A DNA stretch of 64,000 nt from Bacillota bacterium (GTDB lineage: Bacteria > Bacillota > UBA4882 > UBA8346). Made by a program: the position numbers and the translations under genes. Shown one piece after another: positions 34,955 to 42,572 of the stretch. Below the pieces are notes generated by a model that searched no databases, had not been told where the DNA came from, and saw only the letters and a program-made list of their open reading frames with translations. Where the stretch lies: NCBI GenBank assembly GCA_029553165.1, contig JAKPCT010000185.1:1-64000 (forward strand), given 5' to 3'. Each line of letters starts with the position of its first letter. Position 1 is the stretch's first letter.

Positions 34955-36238
34955 ATGCCTTATTGTTCCGAATGTGGCAGTAGTAATAACGAAAATAATC
35001 AGGTCTGCTCTAATTGTGGTATCGATTTAATTGTTGGATATGAACCAAAATGTGAGCCAGATATTAAGGATATGCTTGAAACGGCAAGTTCTACAGTAAA
35101 ACACGAACCCGAAGCAAATCTAAAGAATGAGATGATTGCTGATAAATTAGAAAATAGAGGAGTTGAATCAAAAATTTTGAGTGAGAAAAATAAACCTCAA
35201 GATGAAAATCTGTCCAATAGCAATAGACATCGAGTTGATGAAGAAAGTCACTTGGGAAAAGGACTAATTAAACCAACCAAAGTTGAAGTTGGAATCGATG
35301 GATATCATTTCACCTTTGATAAACCACAGACGCCAGCTTATAGTAAAAAAGATTCTGCTTCTAAAAATGACGCAGCAATGAAGGAGATGGAAAGTGTTGC
35401 AGTTAGAACAGATTCGGTTGAAACAGTAGTTGAAAATCCAGGTAGCGAAAGGTTAAACCCTGCTCTTGCTCAAAATGTAACTAAGCCGGATCAGGAAAGC
35501 GATTCCGAAACAGTAATTGAAGCGCTTGAGCCAGAAGTTGTTGTAGAGTTGGATGAATCAGTTATAAAGGACACTGTTGAAAATACAGTTACGTTAATTG
35601 ATGAAACTAAAGAGATATTAAAAGTTGACGATGTTGAAGAAGATGTTGCAATTGAGATTGATGAAGTTGCTCAAATCAATGTTGAGGAAGTTAAGGAAGA
35701 AACAGATCAAGAAATAGTGATTGATGACAGTATACAACTTGATGTCGATCAAGCCGAAAAAAGTGTTGTTGGATCAGTCGAATCAAATGAAACATTGGAA
35801 AAAGGACCAACTGAAACGCAAAATCAAGAAGATCAGAATGATAATTCGCAGGGACTGGTCAGCGAGAGTGAAGTAGCCGAGTCAAAACCGAGTGATGATC
35901 TGATAAATATTGACCAAGCTCAATTGGGTAATGAACTTCCAGACCAAATTTTCCTGGAAGGAAGACAGACCTGGTATGGCGTACCCTTGCCTAATGTATA
36001 TCAGATCACTAACAAATCAATAATATTATTAGACCAGAACAGTAATCAGACTATAGAGTATAAACTTGATTTGATTACCGGTGTAAGCTTAAAGCAAAAT
36101 TGGCTCACCAGATGGCTGGGAATTGGAGATCTGATAATTGATCTTCAAGGAGGAAATTCTGCCATTACACTGAAAGGTATCATCCAGCCCAAAAAGACCT
36201 TAAAAGTGCTTGAAGAGTTATTGGGAGAAGCTATATAA
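34955..36238 (+). CDS. zinc-ribbon protein with acidic linker and PH-like C-terminus
   Basis: 427 aa from ATG 34955, 7 nt after AGAGGTG. Residues 1-30 form a zinc ribbon with two CxxC pairs (CSECG...CSNCG). Residues about 40-330 are highly acidic and low in complexity, rich in Glu, Asp, Val and Ser, and probably disordered. The last 100 residues form a compact domain, 'WYGVPLPNVYQITNKSIILLDQNSNQTIEYKLDLITGVSLKQNWLTRWLGIGDLIIDL', that resembles bacterial PH-like (bPH) domains. No membrane segment is seen. The architecture is clear but the function is unknown. A DUF523 gene follows at 31 bp. Confidence 0.7.
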   Translation: MPYCSECGSSNNENNQVCSNCGIDLIVGYEPKCEPDIKDMLETASSTVKHEPEANLKNEMIADKLENRGVESKILSEKNKPQDENLSNSNRHRVDEESHLGKGLIKPTKVEVGIDGYHFTFDKPQTPAYSKKDSASKNDAAMKEMESVAVRTDSVETVVENPGSERLNPALAQNVTKPDQESDSETVIEALEPEVVVELDESVIKDTVENTVTLIDETKEILKVDDVEEDVAIEIDEVAQINVEEVKEETDQEIVIDDSIQLDVDQAEKSVVGSVESNETLEKGPTETQNQEDQNDNSQGLVSESEVAESKPSDDLINIDQAQLGNELPDQIFLEGRQTWYGVPLPNVYQITNKSIILLDQNSNQTIEYKLDLITGVSLKQNWLTRWLGIGDLIIDLQGGNSAITLKGIIQPKKTLKVLEELLGEAI

Positions 36239-36269
36239 TTAAACAAAAACCGTTGCACAGGAGAATTAA

Positions 36270-36758
36270 TTGGAATCTAAAAAAATTATGGTTAGCGCCT
36301 GTTTATTGGGAATAAATTGTCGCTATAACGGAGAGAGTAAATTTTCACCGCAACTGGTGGCATGTTTGGCCAATCACACTGTAATACCGTGCTGTCCCGA
36401 ATTATTGGGGGAGTTAATGATACCACGACCGCCAGCCGAGATAATAAACGGTGACGGCCAGGCTGTTTGGTCAGGTCAGGCCCGTGTTATTGACCGGGAT
36501 GGTAATGATCGCACTGCCTATTTTAAAGCAGGAGCACAAAAAGCTTTAGAACTCTATCTTAAAGAACAACCTGAAATGGTTATCTTTAAAGCCAATAGTC
36601 CTTCATGTGGACGGGGGTTAATCTATAATGGAAGTTTTAATGGAGAATTAGTTGAGGGAGATGGAGTAGCCACAACTTTATTACGTGACTGGGGAGCAAC
36701 AATTTATACGGAAGAAGAATTTTTAAAACTTAGAATAATTGACCAAAATAAATTTTAA
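36270..36758 (+). CDS. DUF523 family protein
   Basis: 162 aa, TTG start with CAGGAGAATTAA upstream. The DUF523 signature is complete: 'KIMVSACLLGINCRYNGESKFS', 'VIPCCPELLGELMIPRPPAEI' and 'VIFKANSPSCGRGLIYNGSFNGELVEGDGVATTLL'. The conserved cysteines (CLLG, CCPE, SCG) suggest metal or sulfur chemistry, but the family's biochemical role is not established to my knowledge. It is cytoplasmic and was likely co-transcribed with the zinc-ribbon gene. Confidence 0.85.
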   Translation: MESKKIMVSACLLGINCRYNGESKFSPQLVACLANHTVIPCCPELLGELMIPRPPAEIINGDGQAVWSGQARVIDRDGNDRTAYFKAGAQKALELYLKEQPEMVIFKANSPSCGRGLIYNGSFNGELVEGDGVATTLLRDWGATIYTEEEFLKLRIIDQNKF

Positions 36759-36766
36759 ATTTACTA

Positions 36767-36794
36767 TTGACTCATTATTGATTTGTGGTATAAT
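36767..36794 (+). promoter_or_regulatory. tRNA-Gly promoter
   Basis: TTGACT (36767-36772), 16 nt, TATAAT (36789-36794). It is a near-consensus sigma-A promoter ending 29 bp before the tRNA. The leader contains GCGTG/CACGC, a small hairpin. Confidence 0.75.
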
Positions 36795-36823
36795 AATTTA
36801 TGCGTGTTGGCCACGCAATAAAT

Positions 36824-36899
36824 GCGGGAGTAGCTCAGTTGGTAGAGCGTCAGCCTTCCAAGCTGAATGTCGCGGGTTCGAGCCCCGTTTCCCGCTCCA
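36824..36899 (+). tRNA. tRNA-Gly (anticodon UCC)
   Basis: A 76-nt cloverleaf: acceptor GCGGGAG pairs with TTCCCGC (one G-U); D-arm AGCTCAGTTGGTAGAGC; anticodon stem TCAGC/GCTGA with loop CTTCCAA, so anticodon TCC reads GGA; T-arm GGGTTCGAGCCCC-like; CCA is encoded at 36897-36899. Confidence 0.95.
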
Positions 36900-36919
36900 T
36901 TTTTTTTAAAAGCGTAAAT

Positions 36920-36955
36920 AGCTTTTGGGTTATCTAAACCTAAAAGCTTTTTTTG
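36920..36955 (+). terminator. terminator after tRNA-Gly
   Basis: AGCTTTTGGGTT (36920-36931) pairs with AACCTAAAAGCT (about 36937-36948) with one G-U and a short loop, followed by a T run to 36954. Confidence 0.8.
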
Positions 36956-37043
36956 TAACATTTACCAACAGGATATTTTGTAAACTGGGTAGGAATTTAT
37001 AGATCAAAAGCGAATTCTTTATAATTAAGAAAGGGGAAAGAAA

Positions 37044-37664
37044 ATGCTTACTTTAAACAAAAAAATGGTATTGCTGTCGGTTTTAGTTGTTATAATTATT
37101 GCTGCAACAGGTTTATATTTTGTCCAAGCGTCTGCGGATGAATCAGGGCACCCTTATTTTCCGTTAAAATCAGGAAATCAATGGGTTTATAAGATTAAAA
37201 TGGCTGATGGTACTGAAGTAGTCCGTCATATTGCTGCCAGTAAACCGGTAGATGGAAAATTACGAATGGTTCTGTTATTAAATTTAACTCCGGTTGCAGA
37301 AATTCATTATGATAACAATGAACAGGGACTTTTTAAAGTCAAAGAGATATCTGCTGCCGGAACAAAGAACTATGAGCCTCCCCAACAGGTTCTACCTGCA
37401 AAGCTTAAAGTCGGAGAGGCTTGGAGTTGGCAATCTGCTGATCAGAAAAGCAAAGAAACCTCTAAAATAACTGCTACCGAAACTGTTAAACTGGCTACTG
37501 GGACTTACGAGACGTTTGTTGTTGAATACAGCGGGGAGCATGATGGAGTGCCTTATAGCGGTAAAACCTGGTTTGCTAAAGGTGTCGGTTATGTGAAATA
37601 TGAAGAATCGAGTGAAGGAAAGACCATCAAAGCAGAGCTTGCGGATATTAAACTGGTAAAATAA
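37044..37664 (+). CDS. secreted or membrane-anchored hypothetical protein
   Basis: 206 aa. The N-terminus has a basic start and one hydrophobic helix (about residues 8-29), ending FVQASADES, a possible signal-peptidase I site; no lipobox is present. The mature part holds 'HPYFPLKSGNQWVYKIKMADGT' and 'TGTYETFVVEYSGEHDG...KTWFAKGVGYVKYE'. This 'YFPLKxGNxWxYk ... WfAkGVGyVKyE' pattern recurs in extracytoplasmic beta-rich proteins of Bacillota and other phyla, with no known function. It stands alone between two tRNA genes, with GAAAGGGGAAAG as ribosome binding site. Confidence 0.75.
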   Translation: MLTLNKKMVLLSVLVVIIIAATGLYFVQASADESGHPYFPLKSGNQWVYKIKMADGTEVVRHIAASKPVDGKLRMVLLLNLTPVAEIHYDNNEQGLFKVKEISAAGTKNYEPPQQVLPAKLKVGEAWSWQSADQKSKETSKITATETVKLATGTYETFVVEYSGEHDGVPYSGKTWFAKGVGYVKYEESSEGKTIKAELADIKLVK

Positions 37665-37682
37665 AAATATTCTAATAAGCTA

Positions 37683-37711
37683 TTGATGTTGTTAATGCTT
37701 TATGCTATAAT
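37683..37711 (+). promoter_or_regulatory. tRNA-Arg promoter
   Basis: TTGATG (37683-37688), 17 nt, TATAAT (37706-37711). It is a good sigma-A promoter 25 bp before the tRNA. Confidence 0.75.
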
Positions 37712-37736
37712 TATAAACTGTCATTAAGAGTTTGAT

Positions 37737-37812
37737 GCGCCTGTAGCTCAGGGGATAGAGCAACGGACTTCTAATCCGTTGGTCGCACGTTCGATTCGTG
37801 CCAGGCGCGCCA
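37737..37812 (+). tRNA. tRNA-Arg (anticodon UCU)
   Basis: A 76-nt cloverleaf: acceptor GCGCCTG pairs perfectly with CAGGCGC; D-arm AGCTCAGGGGATAGAGC; anticodon stem ACGGA/TCCGT with loop CTTCTAA, so anticodon TCT reads AGA; T-arm ACGTTCGATTCGT-like; discriminator G and encoded CCA at 37810-37812. Confidence 0.95.
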
Positions 37813-37820
37813 GAGTTTAC

Positions 37821-37853
37821 AAGGGTTTTCGAGAAATCGACGACCCTTTTTTT
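37821..37853 (+). terminator. terminator after tRNA-Arg
   Basis: AAGGGT (37821-37826) pairs with ACCCTT (37843-37848), with an inner TCG/CGA stem around GAAA, followed by a run of T's to 37853. Confidence 0.8.
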
Positions 37854-37927
37854 ATTGTTTGTCGCAAAAAACTGTTGTGAGTTCCTTAGCAGAAACAAAT
37901 ATATTTGTCTTAAAAGTAAGCAGAAAA

Positions 37928-37994
37928 TGATTAATTAAAGCCTTAAATTATTGCTTTTTGGTTAATTCTGGGTTAAAATTTAGTTAATTAATCA
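37928..37994. repeat. 11-bp inverted repeat upstream of the MarR-like gene
   Basis: TGATTAATTAA (37928-37938) and TTAATTAATCA (37984-37994) are exact inverted copies 45 nt apart. They flank the likely promoter region of the regulator at 38025 and could be paired binding sites. The composition is very AT-rich, so chance cannot be excluded. Confidence 0.35.
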
Positions 37995-38024
37995 ATTTAT
38001 TAATAAGGAGGTGCTAGTAAATTC

Positions 38025-38402
38025 ATGGATGATGTTAAAAATACTAGAGGAATTGATCGTTTTTTTTCCGCTGTAGAGGTTATCAGAAGAGAGGTAAACA
38101 AGGATTTAGCCTTCAGTCAGTTCACTTTATTCTTGGCTATCTGTGTTAAGGAGGGACAAAGTGTCTATGATCTAATCGGTCACTTTAAGTTGCCTCAACC
38201 TTCAACCTCCAAGAATCTGAAAGAGTTAGGAAAGTATATCGTAACAGACAAAGATGGCAACAAGACAGTTAAAGGATACGACTTAATCAGAGCGGAACCT
38301 GACCTGGAAGAGCGAAGAATTTTAGTGTATTATCTAACTCCAAAAGGTCAGGCTTTGAAGGAAAAGATAGAAAAGATTATTAACGGGGAGATAGCAGTCT
38401 AA
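38025..38402 (+). CDS. small MarR-like winged-helix regulator
   Basis: 125 aa. Its segments 'FLAICVKEGQSVYDLIGHFKLPQPSTSKNLKELGKYI' (helix-turn-helix) and 'LDEERRILVYYLTPKGQALKEKIEKII'-like (wing and C-terminal helix) fit a MarR-type DNA-binding fold. It lacks the long N- and C-terminal dimerisation helices of full MarR proteins (about 140-150 aa). The ribosome binding site AAGGAGGTG lies about 12 nt before ATG 38025, rather far. It stands downstream of tRNA-Arg and upstream of a tiny ORF, a position often taken by integrated elements. Its target is unknown. Confidence 0.65.
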   Translation: MDDVKNTRGIDRFFSAVEVIRREVNKDLAFSQFTLFLAICVKEGQSVYDLIGHFKLPQPSTSKNLKELGKYIVTDKDGNKTVKGYDLIRAEPDLEERRILVYYLTPKGQALKEKIEKIINGEIAV

Positions 38403-38657
38403 ATGCTATCTCTTTTTGTATAAATCATGACTCCTGGGAGGTGGTTTAAAGCTGTCTCTTCTTTTAGCATATAGGAGATATTGACATCACAATTTATTCG
38501 CGAATGTGTGTTAAATTGTGTTATTGGTGTTGTTATTTATTTGTTTTCTGCAGGCTTTACCTCCCCGGATGAAGAGTTCTTTAAAAATTATGGAACAAAA
38601 TTAACCGAAAATTCTTCTAATATTCTGAAAACGAAACAGACTAGGTGGAGGTGTAAA

Positions 38658-38786
38658 ATGTCAAGTTTGATTGTAACCATCAATCAGATGTTAGAAAATC
38701 CCCCGAAATTAAATACAAAAATCAATCAACCGATTGTAGTTTTGAATGCAATGTTAAAAGTACAAAAGACTCAAAAATTTTCCTAA
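38658..38786 (+). CDS. tiny ORF, hypothetical 42-aa protein
   Basis: 42 aa. ATG 38658 has a strong AGGTGGAGGTG site upstream, the main reason to list it. The sequence MSSLIVTINQMLENPPKLNT and the remainder shows two similar short segments (TINQMLENP and VLNAMLKVQ). The same frame stays open upstream to a TTG at 38481 (101 aa in total, with a hydrophobic stretch), which is an alternative start with a weaker site. I recognise no family. The GTTAAT-type hairpin just after its stop could terminate it. Confidence 0.4.
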   Translation: MSSLIVTINQMLENPPKLNTKINQPIVVLNAMLKVQKTQKFS

Positions 38787-38792
38787 TTATTT

Positions 38793-38817
38793 TAATTAAC
38801 CCGGGTTAATGTTTTTT
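38793..38817 (+). terminator. palindromic AT-rich terminator candidate
   Basis: ATTAACCCGGGTTAAT (38795-38810) is a perfect 16-bp palindrome followed by GTTTTTT. It can act as a weak terminator (6-bp stem, CCGG loop) for the tiny ORF or as a protein-binding site. Confidence 0.45.
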
Positions 38818-39052
38818 AAGTAACGTTACTTCCTCTATAACTCCTTCCGACTTATTCCTTAAATTAATTACATTCATTCTCTATTATCCCAACTATAATA
38901 TTGTAACAATCTTTGTTTTCACCAATCTGATTGATTAATAACAAACAAATGTGTATTTTTTACAAAAAATAATAAATTTTGGCAGGTAGAGACGATGATT
39001 AGTCGAATATACTTATCGGTTAATCCAATTATTTTCCAGTGGGGGTATTTGC

Positions 39053-42000
39053 GTGCTATATTCACTAGTAAATATAGTTAAGAAAAAACACCTTAATAAT
39101 TTAATTATTTACAGTTTGATCGTCTATTTATTATTGATTACAGCCATTTGGAACTATTATATTTCTAGTGAACGGACTAACCTGCTTTATATTACTGAAG
39201 TTATTAAACTGAAGCTTAATGAGATTGACGGACGACTTGCAGATGACGCCGGCAGGCAAAAGATGCTCGATGAACTAAAACAATATCTTTCTAAACTTGT
39301 TGCAACTTATTCCAAAGACTATACAGTGGGGTTTAATTCAAATAAGGACGATAAGGTTATTACTGTTTGTTGCAGCCAAAATACGGCCAAAATTGAAAGT
39401 TTCCGGTCTAATGATCCGGGACAGCGAGGGTGGAGGTTGCAGAAACCGCAATATGCGATTTTGTGGTCGAAACTTCGTGGCGCATGGCTATTAAAATGTG
39501 ATAACCCGGTTATTGTCAACAATGAAGTGATTGGTCATACTTTTGCCAATATTACGCTTAACAGTATTATTTTACTCTTCTTTGAATGGGGCTTGGGAAT
39601 TGCTGTAATTCTCTTCTTGGCCGGCTGTTTTTCGTCATATTTTATGAAAGGATTAATTAAAAAGCTTGAGGCTAACATTTCCAAACTGGTATTATCCTCA
39701 GAAGCAGTCGATCCAGTGTCTCAATTTGATTTTTGTGAGTTTGAGAGTATTGCCCGTCAAAATTTTCGCCTCTTTAATCAATTAAGCCAACGGGAAGAGT
39801 TTCAATCAGACTTATTAAATTATTTTCCATGGGGCTATACAATGATTGATTCGTCAGGTATCTGTTGGGAGATGAATGAAAATGGAGCTTTATCTTTAGG
39901 ATTAAATAAAGATGATATCGTAGGGAAGCCAATAACGCAACTGGGGTTAGACAATCAAATAATCAACCAGGCGATTGAGGAATTGGAGGTAGTAAAAGGT
40001 AATTTCAATTATCCGTTAAGAGATTCAGGTAAATCCAGAACTTTTTACAGCTGTTGTTTTCCGACAACATTGAACTCGGGAATAAAGGGAGTAATGGTTT
40101 GGTTTATTGATATTACTGATAATCTTACTATTGAACATTCTTTAGCCAAATCGAATCAATTAATCAAAGACATTCTGGAGAGTATCACAGACAGTTTTTT
40201 TGCGCTTAATGAGGATTGGTGTTTTACTTATGTAAATATGGCAGCATTATCTTCAGTGCTTGCTAAGGATTCAAATGAATCGTTCATCGGTAAAAACATT
40301 TGGGAAGTCTATCCTGAATTGGTAGATACCAAGTTATATGAGTATTATCAAAAAGCAATGCGCGAAAAAGTTTCAATCCAATTTGAATTTAAAAGCGTTT
40401 ACCAGGATAACTCGTGGCTTGACATTCATCTTTACCCCAATAAAGAAGGGATCTCGGTTTATGTAAGGGATATTACTGAAAAAAAGGTAGCTGATAAAGA
40501 ACGATCGCAATTAGCAGCAATTGTTGATTCTTCTGATGATGCCATCTTTAGTATGTCTTTGACCGGTACGATTACCAGTTGGAACTCGGGGGCCGAAAAG
40601 ATGTATGGCTACACTAGATCAGAGATTGTAGGCAAAAATGTTAATATCTTAGTACCTCCGGATAAGCATGATTTTTTCGCTGACTTCCTGGCCAATGCCG
40701 CGCGCGATGTTGTCTTTAACTATGGTGAGACCATTAGGGTTTGTAAAGACGGAACTTTAATGGATGTCTCGATCAAATATTCATTAATCAAGGATAGTCA
40801 GGGAAATATTGTTGGAGTATCAGCAATTCACCGTGATATTACTGATAAAAAAAGATACGAAGAGCGGCTTAAAGTCGAACGGGAACGGTTGATGGTAACG
40901 CTTGACTCGATCAGTAATGGGGTTATTGCCACTAATCTGATTGGAGAAATAATTTGGATGAACCATACTGCCGAAAGGTTAACCGGCTGGAATTATCCTG
41001 ATTGGTTGGAGCAACCATTGGAGCGGGTTTTTTATATTATCAACAATAAAACCAGCGAACCATATTTTAATTTGGTTGATAAGGTCTCCGGTTTGGTTGA
41101 GAAGATGATTCTGAAAGATGTTATTCTGGTTGACATTAATCTTAACGAAATTCCGGTTTCGGTTAGTTGTTCGCCGATTAAATCAATGTGTAAAAGCAAT
41201 TATGGTGCGGTTTTTGTATTTGATGACATTACTGACAAACTCCGAACTGAATTTGAGCTTTCCAAAAAAGAGAAGTTAGAAGCGTTGGGTATTTTAGCCG
41301 GAGGAATCGCGCATGATTTCAATAATTTTTTGGCGGCGATCCTAACCAATCTGCAATTGGCATCAGCAAAATATCTTCAGGGTAATGACATTCAAAAATA
41401 TTTAAAAGAATCGATTGATAGTACATATAAAGCGAGTGAACTGACCAAACAACTCTTAACCTTCTCGCGCGGTGGAGCTCCTGTCAAAAAAATGACTTCG
41501 CTGGAGAATATTATTAAAGATACTGCAAGATTTGTATTAAGGGGCTCTAATGTTAAGGCGGAGTATCAGTTTGTGCCGGATCTTTGGCCAATTGAAGCTG
41601 ATGAAGGCCAGATCAGTCAAGTGATTCAGAACTTAATAATCAATGGTAAGCAAGCAATGCCAAGGGGAGGAACCATCAAAATAAGCGGAGAAAATGTTGA
41701 ACTGCAAAATGATGATGGGCATCTTGTACCCGGTAAATATGTTAAGATTGTAATTGAAGATGAAGGAGTTGGAATACCGGAACACCAGCTTAATAAGATA
41801 TTTGACCCGTTTTTCACTACCAAAAGCGAGGGTAGTGGATTGGGATTAACAACATCATATTCGATTATCCGACGTCATGAGGGTTATATTGAAGTTGATT
41901 CGACAGTCGGTAAAGGGACAACTTTCACTATTTTACTGCCGGCCTCACAGGATAAGTCCTTGGTTTCGGATAGTACGGCAGAGGTTGCTGCGGTACGAAA

Positions 42001-42409
42001 GGGAGTCTCTGTTTTGTTTATGGATGATGAGGAGTCGATCTTAAAAGCAATGGGAGAGTTGCTGGAATATCATGGATTCAAAGTAACGTTAACACGGGAC
42101 GGTGCTGAAACGATTGAAGTCTATCAACAGGCATTACAGGATGGTAAACCGTTTGATGTGGTGATCATGGATTTAACGGTTCCCGGAGGAATGGGAGGAC
42201 AAGAGACGATTACTTATTTAAGGGATATCAATCCGAACATCAAGGCAATTGTATCAAGTGGCTATGCTAATGATCCAATTGTTGCTGATTATGAGCGTTA
42301 TGGTTTTTCAGGCGTTGTGATCAAACCCTATAAACATGATGAATTGATCGCGGTACTTGCCGAAATTTTAACTGAACCTCCGAACCTGAAACTTAATTAT
42401 ACCTTTTAA
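39053..42409 (+). CDS. multi-PAS hybrid sensor histidine kinase with receiver domain
   Basis: 1118 aa, GTG start after GGGGGTATTT. Two membrane helices (about residues 18-37 and 170-195) bracket an extracytoplasmic sensor region with cysteines (ITVCCSQN). Four PAS domains follow at about 245-355, 365-480, 482-605 and 605-735, the third and fourth typical ('NSGAEKMYGYTRSEIVGKN', 'NHTAERLTGW'). The kinase core has H754 in 'GGIAHDFNNFLAAI', then N-box 'NLIINGKQAM', 'DEGVGIP' and 'GSGLGLTTSYSI'. The C-terminal receiver has D1040 in 'VIMDLTVPGGMGG' and 'VIKPYK'. All phosphorelay residues are intact. No partner regulator is adjacent; the output is unknown. Confidence 0.92.
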   Translation: MLYSLVNIVKKKHLNNLIIYSLIVYLLLITAIWNYYISSERTNLLYITEVIKLKLNEIDGRLADDAGRQKMLDELKQYLSKLVATYSKDYTVGFNSNKDDKVITVCCSQNTAKIESFRSNDPGQRGWRLQKPQYAILWSKLRGAWLLKCDNPVIVNNEVIGHTFANITLNSIILLFFEWGLGIAVILFLAGCFSSYFMKGLIKKLEANISKLVLSSEAVDPVSQFDFCEFESIARQNFRLFNQLSQREEFQSDLLNYFPWGYTMIDSSGICWEMNENGALSLGLNKDDIVGKPITQLGLDNQIINQAIEELEVVKGNFNYPLRDSGKSRTFYSCCFPTTLNSGIKGVMVWFIDITDNLTIEHSLAKSNQLIKDILESITDSFFALNEDWCFTYVNMAALSSVLAKDSNESFIGKNIWEVYPELVDTKLYEYYQKAMREKVSIQFEFKSVYQDNSWLDIHLYPNKEGISVYVRDITEKKVADKERSQLAAIVDSSDDAIFSMSLTGTITSWNSGAEKMYGYTRSEIVGKNVNILVPPDKHDFFADFLANAARDVVFNYGETIRVCKDGTLMDVSIKYSLIKDSQGNIVGVSAIHRDITDKKRYEERLKVERERLMVTLDSISNGVIATNLIGEIIWMNHTAERLTGWNYPDWLEQPLERVFYIINNKTSEPYFNLVDKVSGLVEKMILKDVILVDINLNEIPVSVSCSPIKSMCKSNYGAVFVFDDITDKLRTEFELSKKEKLEALGILAGGIAHDFNNFLAAILTNLQLASAKYLQGNDIQKYLKESIDSTYKASELTKQLLTFSRGGAPVKKMTSLENIIKDTARFVLRGSNVKAEYQFVPDLWPIEADEGQISQVIQNLIINGKQAMPRGGTIKISGENVELQNDDGHLVPGKYVKIVIEDEGVGIPEHQLNKIFDPFFTTKSEGSGLGLTTSYSIIRRHEGYIEVDSTVGKGTTFTILLPASQDKSLVSDSTAEVAAVRKGVSVLFMDDEESILKAMGELLEYHGFKVTLTRDGAETIEVYQQALQDGKPFDVVIMDLTVPGGMGGQETITYLRDINPNIKAIVSSGYANDPIVADYERYGFSGVVIKPYKHDELIAVLAEILTEPPNLKLNYTF

Positions 42410-42432
42410 GAATCGATAAAGAATAGAATTTG

Positions 42433-42475
42433 CCACGTTTTCTAAACTAAGAAGATGTGGTTTTTTTGTTTTTAT
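42433..42475 (+). terminator. terminator after the hybrid kinase gene
   Basis: CCACGTTTTCT (42433-42443) pairs with AGAAGATGTGG (42450-42460), 11 bp including two G-U pairs, and is followed by a long T-rich tract (42461-42473). Confidence 0.85.
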
Positions 42476-42487
42476 AGCTGTGGTGTT

Positions 42488-42517
42488 GTATAAATAATCT
42501 CCAAACAACACAAAATT
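42488..42517 (+). promoter_or_regulatory. weak sigma-G-like promoter candidate for the ger operon
   Basis: GTATA (42488-42492), 18 nt, CAAAATT (42511-42517). It resembles the sigma-G pattern (GHATR-N18-CATnnTA) at the -35 but has two mismatches in the -10. Germinant-receptor operons are normally sigma-G controlled, which is the only independent support. Confidence 0.3.
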
Positions 42518-42572
42518 ATGGAAAAGATGGTTTTGGGGTCAAGCTAAACCAAACAATGGGTTGGGAGAGAAA

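Noticed and set aside
36764-36961. Minus-strand open frame across tRNA-Gly
   Set aside because: It is an antisense frame over a clear tRNA and its terminator; such frames are a known annotation artefact.
37692-37898. Minus-strand open frame across tRNA-Arg
   Set aside because: It is antisense to the tRNA and terminator, with no RBS or family match.
38481-38657. Longer form of the tiny ORF starting at TTG 38481
   Set aside because: The upstream half has a weaker RBS and includes a hydrophobic stretch with no family match; the ATG at 38658 has a much better site. The long form is kept only as an alternative.
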